DNA of 64,000 nt from Vibrio sp. SNU_ST1 (GCF_030563405.1 NZ_CP130748.1:1798001-1862000), one strand, 5' to 3'; shown: positions 9,277-17,905, numbered from the stretch's first letter. Translations and numbers: made by a program. The notes: a model not told the origin generated them from the letters alone.

Positions 9277-9948
9277 CTACTGGTTGTTCGTCACAGAAAG
9301 TTTGTAGCCCAAATGTTGAACATTCACATCAGCGTAGCCTAGAGCAACGGCCTCGAATTGGTGACTCAGCTCTTTTGCATGCTGCGCATCCTTAGCAATA
9401 AAAGAAACCGAATACACAGGTCGAACAACATTGTTCTCCAGTTCTTGTGTATCGAGATAAGAAGACGTGACAAGTCCTGCTTGGTTAAGGCTGATCACTC
9501 GTTGTAAATCAATACTAAGCACACGGTCGATCTCAAGGGCTTCAATCCCCTGCTTCCATGTTATTGTAACGCCGTAGTTATTGTAATCTGGCGTATTGTC
9601 TAACCATTTAGAGCCCAGCGGAATAACTTTGGCGATGTTAACCAAGTCCTTCTTATAAAGAGGTAAATGAGCCAGTTTATCTTGCACTTGCTGTGGGTCA
9701 TTCGCTTCAATAACAAAACGCAGTAGTTGCACTGAACGGCCATCAATCTCACTATGTGATACATACATATCCTTTATTTCGCCTTGCTCAATTAGCTTAC
9801 TGAATTGAGCTTTTTGCTCCGGCATGTTGTCGAGTACTTCTTCTAGGTTGTTTGTATTCCACTTAAGTTCAACGGCATAGTCTGCTGCGCTCGTGAAAGT
9901 AGAAAAAATCATTGAAGCGGCAAGTATCATAAGCGTATTCGTTTTCAT
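9277..9948 (-). CDS. Periplasmic protein with two YCII/muconolactone-isomerase-like halves
   Basis: The 223-residue protein has a signal peptide (cleavage after SAAD-like site near 22). The mature part falls into two similar halves of about 90-100 residues, each with a strand, a helix containing L..L...GEIKDMY or L.QAGLVTSSY, then a strand and an A/D..Q...L helix. This is the layout of ferredoxin-like dimeric alpha/beta-barrel domains (YCII, muconolactone isomerase). The resemblance is one of pattern, not firm homology. It follows the cytochrome c' gene by 76 bases on the same strand and is probably co-transcribed, suggesting a role in periplasmic haem or redox chemistry. Confidence 0.55.
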   Translation of the reverse strand: MKTNTLMILAASMIFSTFTSAADYAVELKWNTNNLEEVLDNMPEQKAQFSKLIEQGEIKDMYVSHSEIDGRSVQLLRFVIEANDPQQVQDKLAHLPLYKKDLVNIAKVIPLGSKWLDNTPDYNNYGVTITWKQGIEALEIDRVLSIDLQRVISLNQAGLVTSSYLDTQELENNVVRPVYSVSFIAKDAQHAKELSHQFEAVALGYADVNVQHLGYKLSVTNNQ

Positions 9949-10024
9949 AATTTGCTCCTTTTCGGCTAAATAGTTTTAACTGGTTAAATGGGGTTAGTTA
10001 GTTAATTGAACGGACTGAATGTTA

Positions 10025-10486
10025 TTACCAACGTGAGCGATATGAACGATGGCAACTTTTGCAAGTCGCCTGCGCTGCTTCTAATCCTGATCCCGCCAGT
10101 GATGCATCACCTTGTTGACTACCTTGGTAGAGTTCCTGAAAACCCTGATCCATTTGCGCAAGGAGACGATTGAATTTTTCAGGCTCGCTCCACACACTCT
10201 CTTTTGCTTTACTTCCTTCTTGGCTGCCCGCCGGAAATGACGTCAGTAACAATTCGCTATGAGCTGCTAGCTCTAAACTCGTTTCTTCTAATACCTGCCA
10301 ACTCGTATCGTTGCCATCTAACGAGTCTTTGGCTTGCTCAATCAAGGTTTCAACTTGTGTAAATGCGTATTGGCGCTGTTCAATTTGGTTCGAATGATCT
10401 TGTGAGGCCAAAGCGTGGGTACTAAGTAAAACGGTTGTAGTACACAGTAGGCTCACCAATCTTTTGTGCATCATTCTCTTGTTCAT
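10025..10486 (-). CDS. Cytochrome c' (class II c-type cytochrome)
   Basis: The 153-residue product has a signal peptide (CTTTVLLSTHALAS) and a single haem-attachment site, CKSCH at 142-146, close to the C-terminus. This is the layout of four-helix-bundle cytochromes c', which bind nitric oxide and are linked to NO tolerance. The ATG at 10486 is chosen because GGAGA lies 6 bases before it, in place of a Met at 10537. A divergent cytochrome b561 gene and a shared palindromic intergenic region suggest that the two act together, the b561 passing electrons from quinol to the periplasmic cytochrome. Confidence 0.82.
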   Translation of the reverse strand: MNKRMMHKRLVSLLCTTTVLLSTHALASQDHSNQIEQRQYAFTQVETLIEQAKDSLDGNDTSWQVLEETSLELAAHSELLLTSFPAGSQEGSKAKESVWSEPEKFNRLLAQMDQGFQELYQGSQQGDASLAGSGLEAAQATCKSCHRSYRSRW

Positions 10487-10577
10487 ATTGCTATCTCCGC
10501 TTCGTATAGCTTTTGTTGCTGGTTTCGATACAGACATCGATGATTCGTTTCGATGTTCCGTTGTGCTCCGATGGATT

Positions 10578-10625
10578 TAATTTACACAGCAATAGTTGCA
10601 ATTGCAACTATTGCTGTGTAAATTA
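10578..10625. promoter_or_regulatory. Perfect 48-bp palindrome, putative symmetric divergent promoter/operator
   Basis: Every base from 10578 to 10601 pairs with its partner from 10625 to 10602, with no spacer. The core is AGTTGCAATTGCAACT. Read rightward, TTGCAA (10596-10601) and TAAATT (10619-10624) are 17 bases apart, a plausible -35/-10 pair. The symmetry gives the same pair leftward, so two promoters with overlapping -35 regions could drive the cytochrome c' and b561 genes. A dimeric repressor, for instance of MarR type, could bind the same core. Confidence 0.6.
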
Positions 10626-10671
10626 CTGTAAAGCAAGCAGAGATTAAACAAACAAAAGAGAGAGTGAAACT

Positions 10672-11295
10672 ATGAAAATTTGGGATCTATCAACTCGCCT
10701 ATACCATTGGACGCAAGCGGCTCTTTTCATGGGGTTAATGGCATCAGGTATTTCAGGTAATGGACCCCACGTTCAACTGGGGCTCGCGCTTATGACATTA
10801 ATCGTTTGGCGATTGGTCTGGGGCTGGGTGGGTAGCGATACGAGTCGATTCAGACAATTTGTACGTTCACCTAAATCAGTGGTTCGTTATTTATTAGGAA
10901 AAGAAAAAGAAAAGCCAGGCCATAATCCTGCTGGCGGTTGGATGGTAGTTATACTGTTATCAGCTTTAACTATTCAATGTATTTCTGGTTTAGCTTTAGC
11001 AGGGCTTCTTGATCACTTACCCTATGCGAATATCTGGCTAAATGACTCCGTATTTTCGTTGTTAGAAAACATTCATCTCACTATGGTCAAAGTACTTCCA
11101 ACTCTGGTTGCGGTACACGTCCTTGCTGTTTTGTTCTACAAATTACGTTTAAAACCATTAACTTGGGCAATGGTCACTGGCTTCCAAACAAAAATCGAAC
11201 TTAATGGCAGTGTCGCGTTTGTTTCTCAATGGCGTGCGTTAGGCGTACTAGCTGTAGCGGCAATGCTCACCGTTATGCTGGCAGTGTTGGCGTAA
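10672..11295 (+). CDS. Cytochrome b561-family membrane protein
   Basis: The 207-residue integral membrane protein has four main hydrophobic segments (about 14-30, 34-52, 92-114, 138-158). Histidines at 12, 33, 135 and 149 sit in or at the ends of these helices and are likely ligands of two b haems. It belongs with the bacterial di-haem cytochrome b561 / Ni-Fe-hydrogenase b-subunit group, which oxidise quinol and reduce a periplasmic partner. The divergent cytochrome c' is the obvious partner; such pairs are known in other proteobacteria. The start has AGAGAG upstream. Confidence 0.85.
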   Translation: MKIWDLSTRLYHWTQAALFMGLMASGISGNGPHVQLGLALMTLIVWRLVWGWVGSDTSRFRQFVRSPKSVVRYLLGKEKEKPGHNPAGGWMVVILLSALTIQCISGLALAGLLDHLPYANIWLNDSVFSLLENIHLTMVKVLPTLVAVHVLAVLFYKLRLKPLTWAMVTGFQTKIELNGSVAFVSQWRALGVLAVAAMLTVMLAVLA

Positions 11296-11568
11296 ATTAA
11301 ATAGGTTTGATGAGTATAAAATCGGATGTACAAAAAGGGATAAGCCGACGACTTCTAAAAATCGTCTCACGAATAGAGCGTAACTAACCAAAATCTAACG
11401 TCAGCAAAAGTCACGTTACCACTAAAGGTGGTCATGAATACGTTGAATCGTGCGTCAAATAAACTCGAGATGTCGTTGATGTCACATGTCGTTACACAGC
11501 ATGACGTCTTAAGGCTTTACATCTTGAGCGAGGTAAACAACAATCCCTGAGAATAAATCCATAACATA

Positions 11569-12279
11569 ATGTATTTAGAAATTATGAGTAGCACAGAAAA
11601 CAAAAAATCGAGCCCTCTTTTCGAAGTCGTATTTAACGTCTTTCTTCCTTCATTCATCTTAATGAAGTTCAGTGGAGAGGAGCACCTAGGAACTGGCTTA
11701 GCATTACTTGTCGCGCTTGCCTTCCCTATTGCTTACGGTGGTATGGAGTTAGTCCGCAACAAGAAGTTTAACTTCATCGCGGCACTTGGCTTTGTCAGCG
11801 TACTATTAACCGGCGGTATTGGCTTCTTCGAACTCGACACTCGTTGGTTAGCATTAAAAGAAGCATTAATACCCGGCCTAATTGGTTTAGCGGTTCTTGG
11901 CTCAACCTTCACTCGCTACCCGTTTATCCAAAAAGTTATCTTCACGCCTGCACTGTTAAACATATCTCTAATCGAAGAGCGTTTAAGACAGTTTGGTAAC
12001 CAAGCAGAGTTTAATCGTTGCCTAATGAAGTCAAACTACCTTTTCGCTAGTACCTTCGCGTTTTCTTCTGCGATGAACTACTTTCTAGCGACTTGGATTG
12101 TGACTAGCCCGGCTGGTACTGCAGCTTTTAATGAAGAATTGGGTAAGTTGACACTTTACAGCTACCCGGCCATCGCTATCCCAAGTATGTTGATGATGTT
12201 AGGTATCTTCTACTACATTTGGCGCCAAGTTCGCTCGATGACTTCGCTAGAAACGGAACAGATCTTTATTACTAAATAA
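11569..12279 (+). CDS. Conserved membrane protein, VC0807-like
   Basis: The 236-residue protein has about six hydrophobic segments and no signal peptide. It resembles the family named after V. cholerae VC0807, whose function is unknown; this recognition is from general pattern (EELxxxxL, ALNxS, MNYFLA) and not certain. ATG at 11569 and an in-frame ATG at 11584 are both possible starts; MSSTENKK at 11584 gives a more usual N-terminus. It is monocistronic, with a terminator at 12359. Confidence 0.65.
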   Translation: MYLEIMSSTENKKSSPLFEVVFNVFLPSFILMKFSGEEHLGTGLALLVALAFPIAYGGMELVRNKKFNFIAALGFVSVLLTGGIGFFELDTRWLALKEALIPGLIGLAVLGSTFTRYPFIQKVIFTPALLNISLIEERLRQFGNQAEFNRCLMKSNYLFASTFAFSSAMNYFLATWIVTSPAGTAAFNEELGKLTLYSYPAIAIPSMLMMLGIFYYIWRQVRSMTSLETEQIFITK

Positions 12280-12671
12280 TTTTCGTTGCGCTAGCTCCGA
12301 GTACAAAACCACTTCAAATACTCGATTGCTTTAAAAAACAGATTGCTTCAAAAAAGCATGAGCCCAGCACACACGCTGGGCTTTTTTGTCTGTTCTGCAT
12401 ACCGCCAAATATCAACTTTCAATTGATATCATGAATTAATTTAAACAAAACGATGTTCATTTTCATGACTCACTGTCCATAACTGGCCGAAAACAGGTAA
12501 TACACAATGATTTGCATTGAATGAGGCATGATATGTTTTTATAATCAACTCCGTTTGTTACTTTACAAAGTTCAACCCTAGCAATGACATAACTTCAGTT
12601 CATATTGGTCATATTTAACCACTAGTTTGCAAAAACTAAACACCAGACGAACTCGACAAGGAATTTAAAAC
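12280..12671. other. Intergenic region upstream of the HU gene
   Basis: Contains the terminator at 12359-12388 and then about 280 AT-rich bases that presumably hold the HU-gene promoter. Nothing else was recognised. Confidence 0.5.
12359..12388 (+). terminator. Terminator of the VC0807-like gene
   Basis: AGCCCAGC / GCTGGGCT stem with a run of T after it; strong intrinsic terminator. Confidence 0.9.
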
Positions 12672-12947
12672 ATGAACAAATCTCAATTAGTTGAACACAT
12701 CGCAACTTCTGCTGACATCTCAAAAGAGCAAGCAGGCACAGCACTCAATGCGCTCGTTGAAGGCATCTCGACTACGCTTGCTAATGGCGACGATGTATCT
12801 ATCCTTGGATTTGGTAGCTTTAAAGTGAATAGCCGCGCTGCTCGCACTGGTCGCAATCCAAGAACTGGAGAAGAAATTCAAATCTCAGCGTCAAAAACAC
12901 CAGCATTTAAAGCAGGCAAAGCACTAAAAGAGACATGCAACCTGTAA
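12672..12947 (+). CDS. HU-family DNA-binding protein
   Basis: A 91-residue histone-like protein. The N-terminal helices ([20 protein letters not shown]) lead to the beta-arm with [18 protein letters not shown], the RNP turn that intercalates in DNA. The length and motifs are those of HU rather than IHF (no IHF-alpha arm sequence). HU dimers bend DNA and compact the nucleoid. It lacks the usual C-terminal AVN ending of the main HupA/HupB and ends in KETCNL, so it is probably an accessory paralogue. A 47-residue gene follows 26 bases later. Confidence 0.9.
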   Translation: MNKSQLVEHIATSADISKEQAGTALNALVEGISTTLANGDDVSILGFGSFKVNSRAARTGRNPRTGEEIQISASKTPAFKAGKALKETCNL

Positions 12948-12973
12948 GATAGAAAATACAAGGAAGGTTACCG

Positions 12974-13117
12974 ATGACAACTAAGGAAAAAACAAAGACG
13001 AGCCGCAGTAAAAAAGCCAGCAAGTCAACCAAAGCACAAGCTGAAGGGCCTAAGGCTCGTCAACGCATTGAAGAGCTTCTCGAAGAGCGTGAACTAGCCA
13101 AACTGTTAGAGCTGTAG
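12974..13117 (+). CDS. Small basic/acidic protein, PA3496-like
   Basis: Start ATG with AAGGAAGG upstream gives 47 residues: a Lys/Ser/Thr-rich head and a helical tail (ARQRIEELLEERELAKLLEL). This tail resembles the family named PA3496, small proteins of unknown, perhaps envelope-related, function. The gene is 26 bases after the HU gene and may share its transcript. The ribosome site and the amphipathic helix favour a real gene; the family match is tentative. Confidence 0.6.
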   Translation: MTTKEKTKTSRSKKASKSTKAQAEGPKARQRIEELLEERELAKLLEL

Positions 13118-13158
13118 TTTGTATTAGAACTATAGTATGTGTTAGAGCTGTAATTAAA
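13105..13158 (+). repeat. Three degenerate 18-bp repeats over the stop of the small gene
   Basis: Units of the form GTTAGAGCTGTAGTTTGT recur three times with a few changes. The first contains the stop codon, so slippage there could not alter the protein except its very end. Confidence 0.55.
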
Positions 13159-13185
13159 GATTTACATGATGGTTTGTTGTCATTC

Positions 13186-13218
13186 AAATGCCACTGCAGA
13201 TTTGCGGTGGCATTTTTA
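13186..13218. terminator. Terminator after the HU / small-gene unit
   Basis: AAATGCCAC / GTGGCATTTTT stem with T-tail; also in a position to serve the Aer-like gene on the other strand. Confidence 0.8.
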
Positions 13219-13276
13219 GTTTAAGAGACAAATCGCTATAGCAAATGCCAAGCTTGAGTTCAAAATCGAATTGAAT

Positions 13277-14827
13277 CTAAAATCGAGCTACTCCTTTTCT
13301 TAACTCATTCAAGCTAAGTACACTTCGCTCATACTGCTTTTTACTGTCTTCCATTAAACCGTGAGACGCTTCGGCTTTACTGTGGATGGAAATAATATTC
13401 TGGTTAATCTCTTCTGAGACATTAACTTGCTCTTCAATAGCAACGGCTATTTGGTTGTTCCTGTCAACCACTCCCTGTACCTTTTCACTCAATAAAGTGA
13501 GGCTCTCTAAAGTCGATTGAATCGTCATTTGAGTGCGTTTCGCCTTTTCAGTTCCGTTATTAACGGCAGTTACTGACTGACTGCTTCCCGTGCATAACTT
13601 TTCAATAACCGCTTGGATCTCTGTTGTTGCTTCTTGTGTTTTTTGAGCAAGTACTCGTACTTCATCCGCCACTACAGAGAACCCTCTTCCAGAATCGCCC
13701 GCTCGTGCGGCTTCTATCGCAGCATTGAGTGCTAACAGATTGGTTTGGTCGGCAATCGCATTAATCATCTCAATGACTGAGCTTATTTGCTGTGTCTCTC
13801 TCTCCACAGAAAGCGATATTGTCGATATGTTATCTAATTCATTAGTGAGATCGCCAAAATTTTCTTCGACTTGGTTTAGCTCGTTCTGACAAGATAAGAG
13901 TTCTTGTTGGGTACTGAAAGTCGAATCTAGAGTTGCTTGCGCATTTTGAGAGATTTCACCTGAAGCCGCCTGCATTTCGTTTATAGCAGTCGCTGCCATA
14001 TCAATTTCTGTTTTCTGATCTTCGAGGTTTTCAGACACCGTTGCGTTTGATTCTGCGGTCTGATTCGCCTGCATTAGAGTCATTTCACATGAATCACTCA
14101 CAGAGATTCGTATTCTGCCTAATAACGCTTTTGCGTATTGCTTCCGCACCTTCATTCCCAAAGCAATTTCAGAGAGGTCATCCACCTTGCCAAAATAAAT
14201 GTGCTCCATGAGAGGGTTATTGAATTCCTCTTTCGCTATTTTACAAAGACTCTCCAAACGACGCGTCAAAATATAGATTGATGCTCCCCCGCCGATAAAG
14301 AGTAATAAGAAACTTTGTGGTACCGTTACTAACTGATTAAGGTAAAGTGCATAAACGAGCCCGATTAATAATATTGAAATCAAGGTTTGACGTTGCCAAA
14401 GCCTTGTTTTAGGTAACATAAGCTTGAATGGTGTTTTACCTTTATTTAAAATCCCATATGCTTTCTCTGCTCGTTCTACATATTCTCTTTTTGGTTTAAA
14501 TCGAACAGACTGATATTCAACAATCTCGTTATCTTCTTTTAACGGAGAAGCAAATGCATCAACCCAATAATAGCCCCCCCCTTTCCGTTGGTTTTTAACC
14601 ATACCCATCCAGTTACTTCCTAACTGAATATGCCCCCATAGGTCTTTAAATGCGGCTTTAGGCATATCTCTATGACGAACTACATTGTGATATTCACCTA
14701 TTAGCTCTCCTTCTTTGTAGCCTGCTACTTCGTTAAAGTGTGGGCTTGCATACTTGATCTTGCTTGAAGGGTCTGTCACTGAAATTAAATTGTACGACTC
14801 TGGGTAATCATACTCTTGCTCTACCAT
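13277..14827 (-). CDS. Aer-like PAS-domain chemoreceptor
   Basis: A 516-residue receptor without a periplasmic domain. Residues 8-115 form a PAS domain ([12 protein letters not shown] style entry, [25 protein letters not shown]) like that of Aer, which binds FAD and senses redox or oxygen. Two close membrane helices lie at about 147-185. The rest is the signalling domain, with the tip motif [20 protein letters not shown]. It would mediate energy taxis. The usual HAMP segment appears short or degenerate, as in other Aer proteins. Confidence 0.9.
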   Translation of the reverse strand: MVEQEYDYPESYNLISVTDPSSKIKYASPHFNEVAGYKEGELIGEYHNVVRHRDMPKAAFKDLWGHIQLGSNWMGMVKNQRKGGGYYWVDAFASPLKEDNEIVEYQSVRFKPKREYVERAEKAYGILNKGKTPFKLMLPKTRLWQRQTLISILLIGLVYALYLNQLVTVPQSFLLLFIGGGASIYILTRRLESLCKIAKEEFNNPLMEHIYFGKVDDLSEIALGMKVRKQYAKALLGRIRISVSDSCEMTLMQANQTAESNATVSENLEDQKTEIDMAATAINEMQAASGEISQNAQATLDSTFSTQQELLSCQNELNQVEENFGDLTNELDNISTISLSVERETQQISSVIEMINAIADQTNLLALNAAIEAARAGDSGRGFSVVADEVRVLAQKTQEATTEIQAVIEKLCTGSSQSVTAVNNGTEKAKRTQMTIQSTLESLTLLSEKVQGVVDRNNQIAVAIEEQVNVSEEINQNIISIHSKAEASHGLMEDSKKQYERSVLSLNELRKGVARF

Positions 14828-15345
14828 AAAATGCTTCCCTGTTTAAACTAGATAACAATCAACTTGTTGTGCGGCCATCCATATCACACTGTGCTGAAAG
14901 TAAAGGCACTTGCTGCTCACTTCATTGAGTCAACAGCTATTAGCTATTGACTCAACGAAATTTTTACTCAAGCAGGACGAACACTACTAACATCAATGCT
15001 ACCAATTTCATACCAACATCAGATAAGACTAGCTTATAAAAAGTAAAGCGGGAGCGTTAAACATCTCCCCCCTGCAAGAGTGAAGCGTATTTACCTACAC
15101 ACGACCCTGTTAACAAACTTTATCACCAAGAAAACAGCGTCTATATGTAATTAAACTCTAATATAGCTATAAAATAAATTTTTTATTTTAACCTTGATAT
15201 CTCGACAAACTTGATATTATTTACCTGTTGCCCTGAACTCGATTCTTGTAAGATTAATGAAATCAGCCGTAAAATAGTATTAATTTAGGCTCTCATTATG
15301 AAATGAGACTATTAAAATTTTATCAAAATATATTAAAGGAAACTT
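14828..15345. other. Intergenic region upstream of the Aer-like gene
   Basis: Strongly AT-rich in its right half. It contains a hairpin with arms TTGAGTCAA (14925-14933) and TTGACTCAA (14947-14955) followed by ATTTTT, which looks like a terminator although no gene precedes it; an unannotated small transcript is possible. Confidence 0.4.
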
Positions 15346-15575
15346 ATGAATGTATTAGACAAGGATTGCTTATTACAATTAGTCATTGATAACTTTCATG
15401 AAGATGTCGCAAAGTCTGTTGATTTCAACACTGGTGAAGTTGGTATAATGTATACCACCCTTGAGTATAACCTTGCTTTCTGCATGGATTTATCTGTTGT
15501 GTGAAAAATATATTCGACGAGATAAATGCTGAACTCATGAGCAATGTCATCTTTGAAGTTGATAATTTCAAATAA
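15346..15575 (+). pseudogene. Frameshifted small gene of unknown function
   Basis: An ATG with AAAGGAAAC upstream opens 52 codons ending in TGA at 15502. The next frame carries straight on with a coherent helical sequence (VKNIFDEINAELMSNVIF) to TAA at 15573. The break lies in a TG-TG-TG run (15498-15503); two copies in place of three would give one 74-residue product. This suggests a two-base slippage insertion. It may be a true mutation, a phase-variable switch, or a sequencing error. No family was recognised. Confidence 0.45.
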
Positions 15576-15591
15576 GTTGTAAACTTCAAAG
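15551..15591. repeat. 10-bp inverted repeat at the end of the frameshifted gene
   Basis: CTTTGAAGTT (15551-15560) is repeated as AACTTCAAAG (15582-15591). The loop is 21 bases and no clean T-run follows, so it is a doubtful terminator. Confidence 0.4.
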
Positions 15592-15885
15592 ATAATAACT
15601 TTTTCGTCATTCAAGCCTCACTTTCAATACGCTGGTAATGCAAGAGACACTGACATAAATATATTTTAAACCCATTTCCACTCATATCCGCTTCGCCTTA
15701 TAACTGTATCCGGCAGAACAAACCTCTTCCAAAAACGAAACTTTAGCTTACTGGCTTTAAGCTGATATCGCGTTGACGACCAAGCTTGAGAAGCGCATGA
15801 TTTTATTTCGAGCAGAATAGTTTTGGCCGTGTAGCCTACCCCATCACTGTTTCTGTGCAACGTACCCTATTGAAAGGCAGGTCAC

Positions 15886-16089
15886 ATGAATAAAATTGTT
15901 ATGTTAGTAATGGGGCTGCTTTTTACCAGTCGATTGTTCGCTAGTATTGTGCCGCATGTTAGTCAACTTGAGCATGATGCACCTATTCTACTTCGCTCAG
16001 CGTTGATCGTAGGTGTTTCGGCTTATGCCACCTGGACTGCATTCAAATACTTCAAAAAGAACAAAGCTTCTAGTTCAGATCAAATCTAG
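15886..16089 (+). CDS. Small membrane protein with signal-like N-terminus
   Basis: The 67-residue protein has a hydrophobic start (MNKIVMLVMGLLFTSRLFAS), a short outside segment, and a second helix (SALIVGVSAYATWTAFKYF) with a Lys-rich tail. AAAGGCAGG lies 6 bases before the ATG, which favours a real gene. No family was recognised. Its 3' end overlaps by 20 bases the 3' end of the thioesterase gene on the other strand. Confidence 0.6.
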   Translation: MNKIVMLVMGLLFTSRLFASIVPHVSQLEHDAPILLRSALIVGVSAYATWTAFKYFKKNKASSSDQI

Positions 16090-16597
16090 GCGGGGCTGAC
16101 ATGAATTGACTCTTTGCCGACGAACATAACTTCCCGCACTGCGTAATTTGGCTTTCGAGGAAATAAAGATTACGTCTGCTCTTCACCCACTGAGCGCGAA
16201 TTCCGAGTTCCTGACCAATGGCTATTGGATGGTGAAAGCGAGAAGTTAAGCTCACCGTCATCGCATTGATATTGTTATGGAACAAGCAATACAACATCGC
16301 GCTGTCGTGTAACGCGGTAACAATGCCCCCCTGCATAATACCGTCGTAGCCCTCAGCTTTATCTGTTGGTACAATCTTGGCGAAAGCTTCATACTTAGCT
16401 AAATTTTCATGCTTTATTGGCGTTTCATGGTTAACAGGCATTCCATGCTTAGCTAGCGTTTCGTACTGAGCTAGCGTTTCATGTTTAGCCAAAGTCTCAC
16501 CTTCGCCAATAGCTTCAAAAAAAATGGGACTGTCTGTGAAAAAACCTTGGCTGCACACTTGGCAGCGCCGATGGTTGTGAGGAATGAAAACCTTCAT
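16070..16597 (-). CDS. PaaI-type hotdog thioesterase with a hexapeptide repeat insertion
   Basis: The 175-residue protein has the layout of PaaI-like acyl-CoA thioesterases: an N-terminal Cys-containing lead (RRCQVCSQGFF), the active-site stretch GIMQGGIVTALHDSAM, and LTSRFHHPI. Between them, residues 34-75 are seven copies of a six-residue unit (ETLAKH, ETLAQY, ETLAKH, GMPVNH, ETPIKH, ENLAKY, EAFAKI). The family has no such insert at this point. It likely loops out near the active site. Substrate and effect of the insert are unknown. Confidence 0.7.
   Translation of the reverse strand: MKVFIPHNHRRCQVCSQGFFTDSPIFFEAIGEGETLAKHETLAQYETLAKHGMPVNHETPIKHENLAKYEAFAKIVPTDKAEGYDGIMQGGIVTALHDSAMLYCLFHNNINAMTVSLTSRFHHPIAIGQELGIRAQWVKSRRNLYFLESQITQCGKLCSSAKSQFMSAPPRFDLN
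16373..16498 (-). repeat. In-frame 18-bp coding tandem repeat in the thioesterase gene
   Basis: Seven 18-bp units, partly diverged, encode the ETLAKH-type hexapeptides. The unit length keeps the frame, so copy-number change would lengthen or shorten the loop without breaking the protein. Confidence 0.75.
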
Positions 16598-16641
16598 ACT
16601 TACCCTTATTCCTGTGTACCCTTAGATTCCTAGAGATTGAT

Positions 16642-16920
16642 ATGGCTCGACCAAAAAAACATCGTCAATTATGTACCCGTGCGGCTTACTCATGTTTTAA
16701 GCCTAATGGCGTTCCTATAGGCGAGCTTCATAAAGAAGAACTGCTACTAGAAGAGTTGGAAGCCTTACGCTTAGCTGATCAAGAAGGATTGAGCCAGCTT
16801 GAAGCCGCCGAGCAGATGCAGGTGTCTCGCCAAACGTTCGGCAACATCATTAAGCGAGCACGTACCAAAGTAGCCAAGTGCATCGTCAACGGCCATGCGT
16901 TGGTGATTCAAGGCAGTTAA
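16642..16920 (+). CDS. DUF134-family DNA-binding protein
   Basis: The 92-residue protein begins MARPKKHR and has a conserved Cys-containing N-terminus (YSCFKPNGVPI) and a sigma-70 region-4-like helix-turn-helix (LSQLEAAEQMQVSRQTFGNI). DUF134 proteins are often encoded beside NifX/NifB-like metal-cluster proteins, and here such a gene lies just downstream on the other strand. It is therefore a likely regulator of that convergent pair, perhaps sensing metal or redox state through its cysteines. Confidence 0.85.
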   Translation: MARPKKHRQLCTRAAYSCFKPNGVPIGELHKEELLLEELEALRLADQEGLSQLEAAEQMQVSRQTFGNIIKRARTKVAKCIVNGHALVIQGS

Positions 16921-16984
16921 TTCACGTGTTAGCCAGAAGGTATTTAACTCAGCGAGCGAGAACTCTTGATACTTAACTTGATAC

Positions 16985-17182
16985 TTAGCTTGATGGCTCA
17001 GTAATCTGATACAACTTACGGCTTTGCCCTTCACACACATCCTTGCAATTGCATTCGCGATCAATGTCTAACTGTGCGAGTCCTCCACAACTACCTTTGA
17101 TTGGCTTGCGCGAAAAAATCACGCCTATCGCCATCAGTGTAACGACTCCGACAAACCCCAATAGCGTCAACAAGAAGGTCAT
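16985..17182 (-). CDS. NqrM-like small membrane protein
   Basis: The 65-residue protein has one N-terminal membrane helix (LLTLLGFVGVVTLMAIGVIF), then the hallmark RKPIKGSCGGL and three more cysteines (ECNCKDVC). NqrM with this motif delivers iron for the Cys-ligated site of the Na+-translocating NADH:quinone oxidoreductase. The usual nqrM is beside the nqr operon; here it is a paralogue. Its ATG overlaps by four bases the stop of the NifX-like gene, so both are translated together. Confidence 0.8.
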   Translation of the reverse strand: MTFLLTLLGFVGVVTLMAIGVIFSRKPIKGSCGGLAQLDIDRECNCKDVCEGQSRKLYQITEPSS

Positions 17183-17625
17183 TTTCGGAACCCTCGAATA
17201 GCGCCTAGCTGATTAGGCTGTGCCATTAAAATCGAAGCTTGTTTTTTGTGCCCTTTCTCGCCGCACGTTTTATTGCTAAACCCGCTATTTCGCGACTCTC
17301 GACCATAATCGAGGTCGGTTACTTCTTGTAGATTGTTGAAATCCAGAGTGGTAACTTCGGCTTTTCCTTTAGATGTAAAAACGCGAACATCATGATTGAA
17401 CAAGTGCGACAGCATCTTCTTACCAATGTTACGAACCACAACAGCTTTCACATCATAAGATTTAACGACGGACATCCATTGCTTCTTCTTATTGCACGGG
17501 CTGTCTGACTCAACCAACGAAATAAGATGCTTTATTTGTTGTTTCTCATCGACAATCGCGATCTGTGGAGAACGGGCAAAATGGTTGCCGACATGAAGGT
17601 CGCGACAAGGTATTGCGTATAACAT
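17179..17625 (-). CDS. NifX/NafY-like iron-molybdenum cofactor-binding domain protein
   Basis: The 148-residue protein matches the dinitrogenase Fe-Mo cofactor domain: a short-strand start (MLYAIPCRD), VGNHFARSPQIAIVD, a Cys in SPCNKKK, then VVVRNIGKKMLSHLFNHDVRVF. In bacteria without nitrogenase such proteins carry or scavenge iron-sulfur or molybdenum clusters. No nif gene is near. It forms an operon with the NqrM-like gene through a four-base overlap, and a DUF134 regulator converges on it. Together they suggest a small iron-cluster handling unit. Confidence 0.82.
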   Translation of the reverse strand: MLYAIPCRDLHVGNHFARSPQIAIVDEKQQIKHLISLVESDSPCNKKKQWMSVVKSYDVKAVVVRNIGKKMLSHLFNHDVRVFTSKGKAEVTTLDFNNLQEVTDLDYGRESRNSGFSNKTCGEKGHKKQASILMAQPNQLGAIRGFRK

Positions 17626-17905
17626 GGTAACTTCCTGTTATTGATGATCAGAAGTTCAGCATACGCCCCATTATTAGCATATGCCAACAACTATCGTGTG
17701 AAAAATAAGATTCACAGAATGGATACTTAAATTAAGAAGTAAATGCTCATAAACATCATTTAATACCAGTTTCAATAATAACTGACTCTGGTATGAGTAA
17801 ACCATTTCAGTATTATTGATTTACAAAAGAGGATTGAAACCGCTAAGACAAACCCGCGCGAAACGATATAATGCGCCTCAACGAAGAACTACAAAGTAGC
17901 CACAC

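Noticed and set aside
12672..12947. Whether this could be the missing ihfA
   Set aside because: The arm region and length fit HU; the IHF-alpha sequence features are absent.
15666..15860. Minus-strand frame of 64 codons with a basic, aromatic product
   Set aside because: No convincing ribosome site and no family resemblance; the region between two small genes offers no support for it.
17179..17625. Evidence of nitrogen fixation from the NifX-like gene
   Set aside because: No nitrogenase structural genes are present, and such domains occur widely in non-fixing bacteria.
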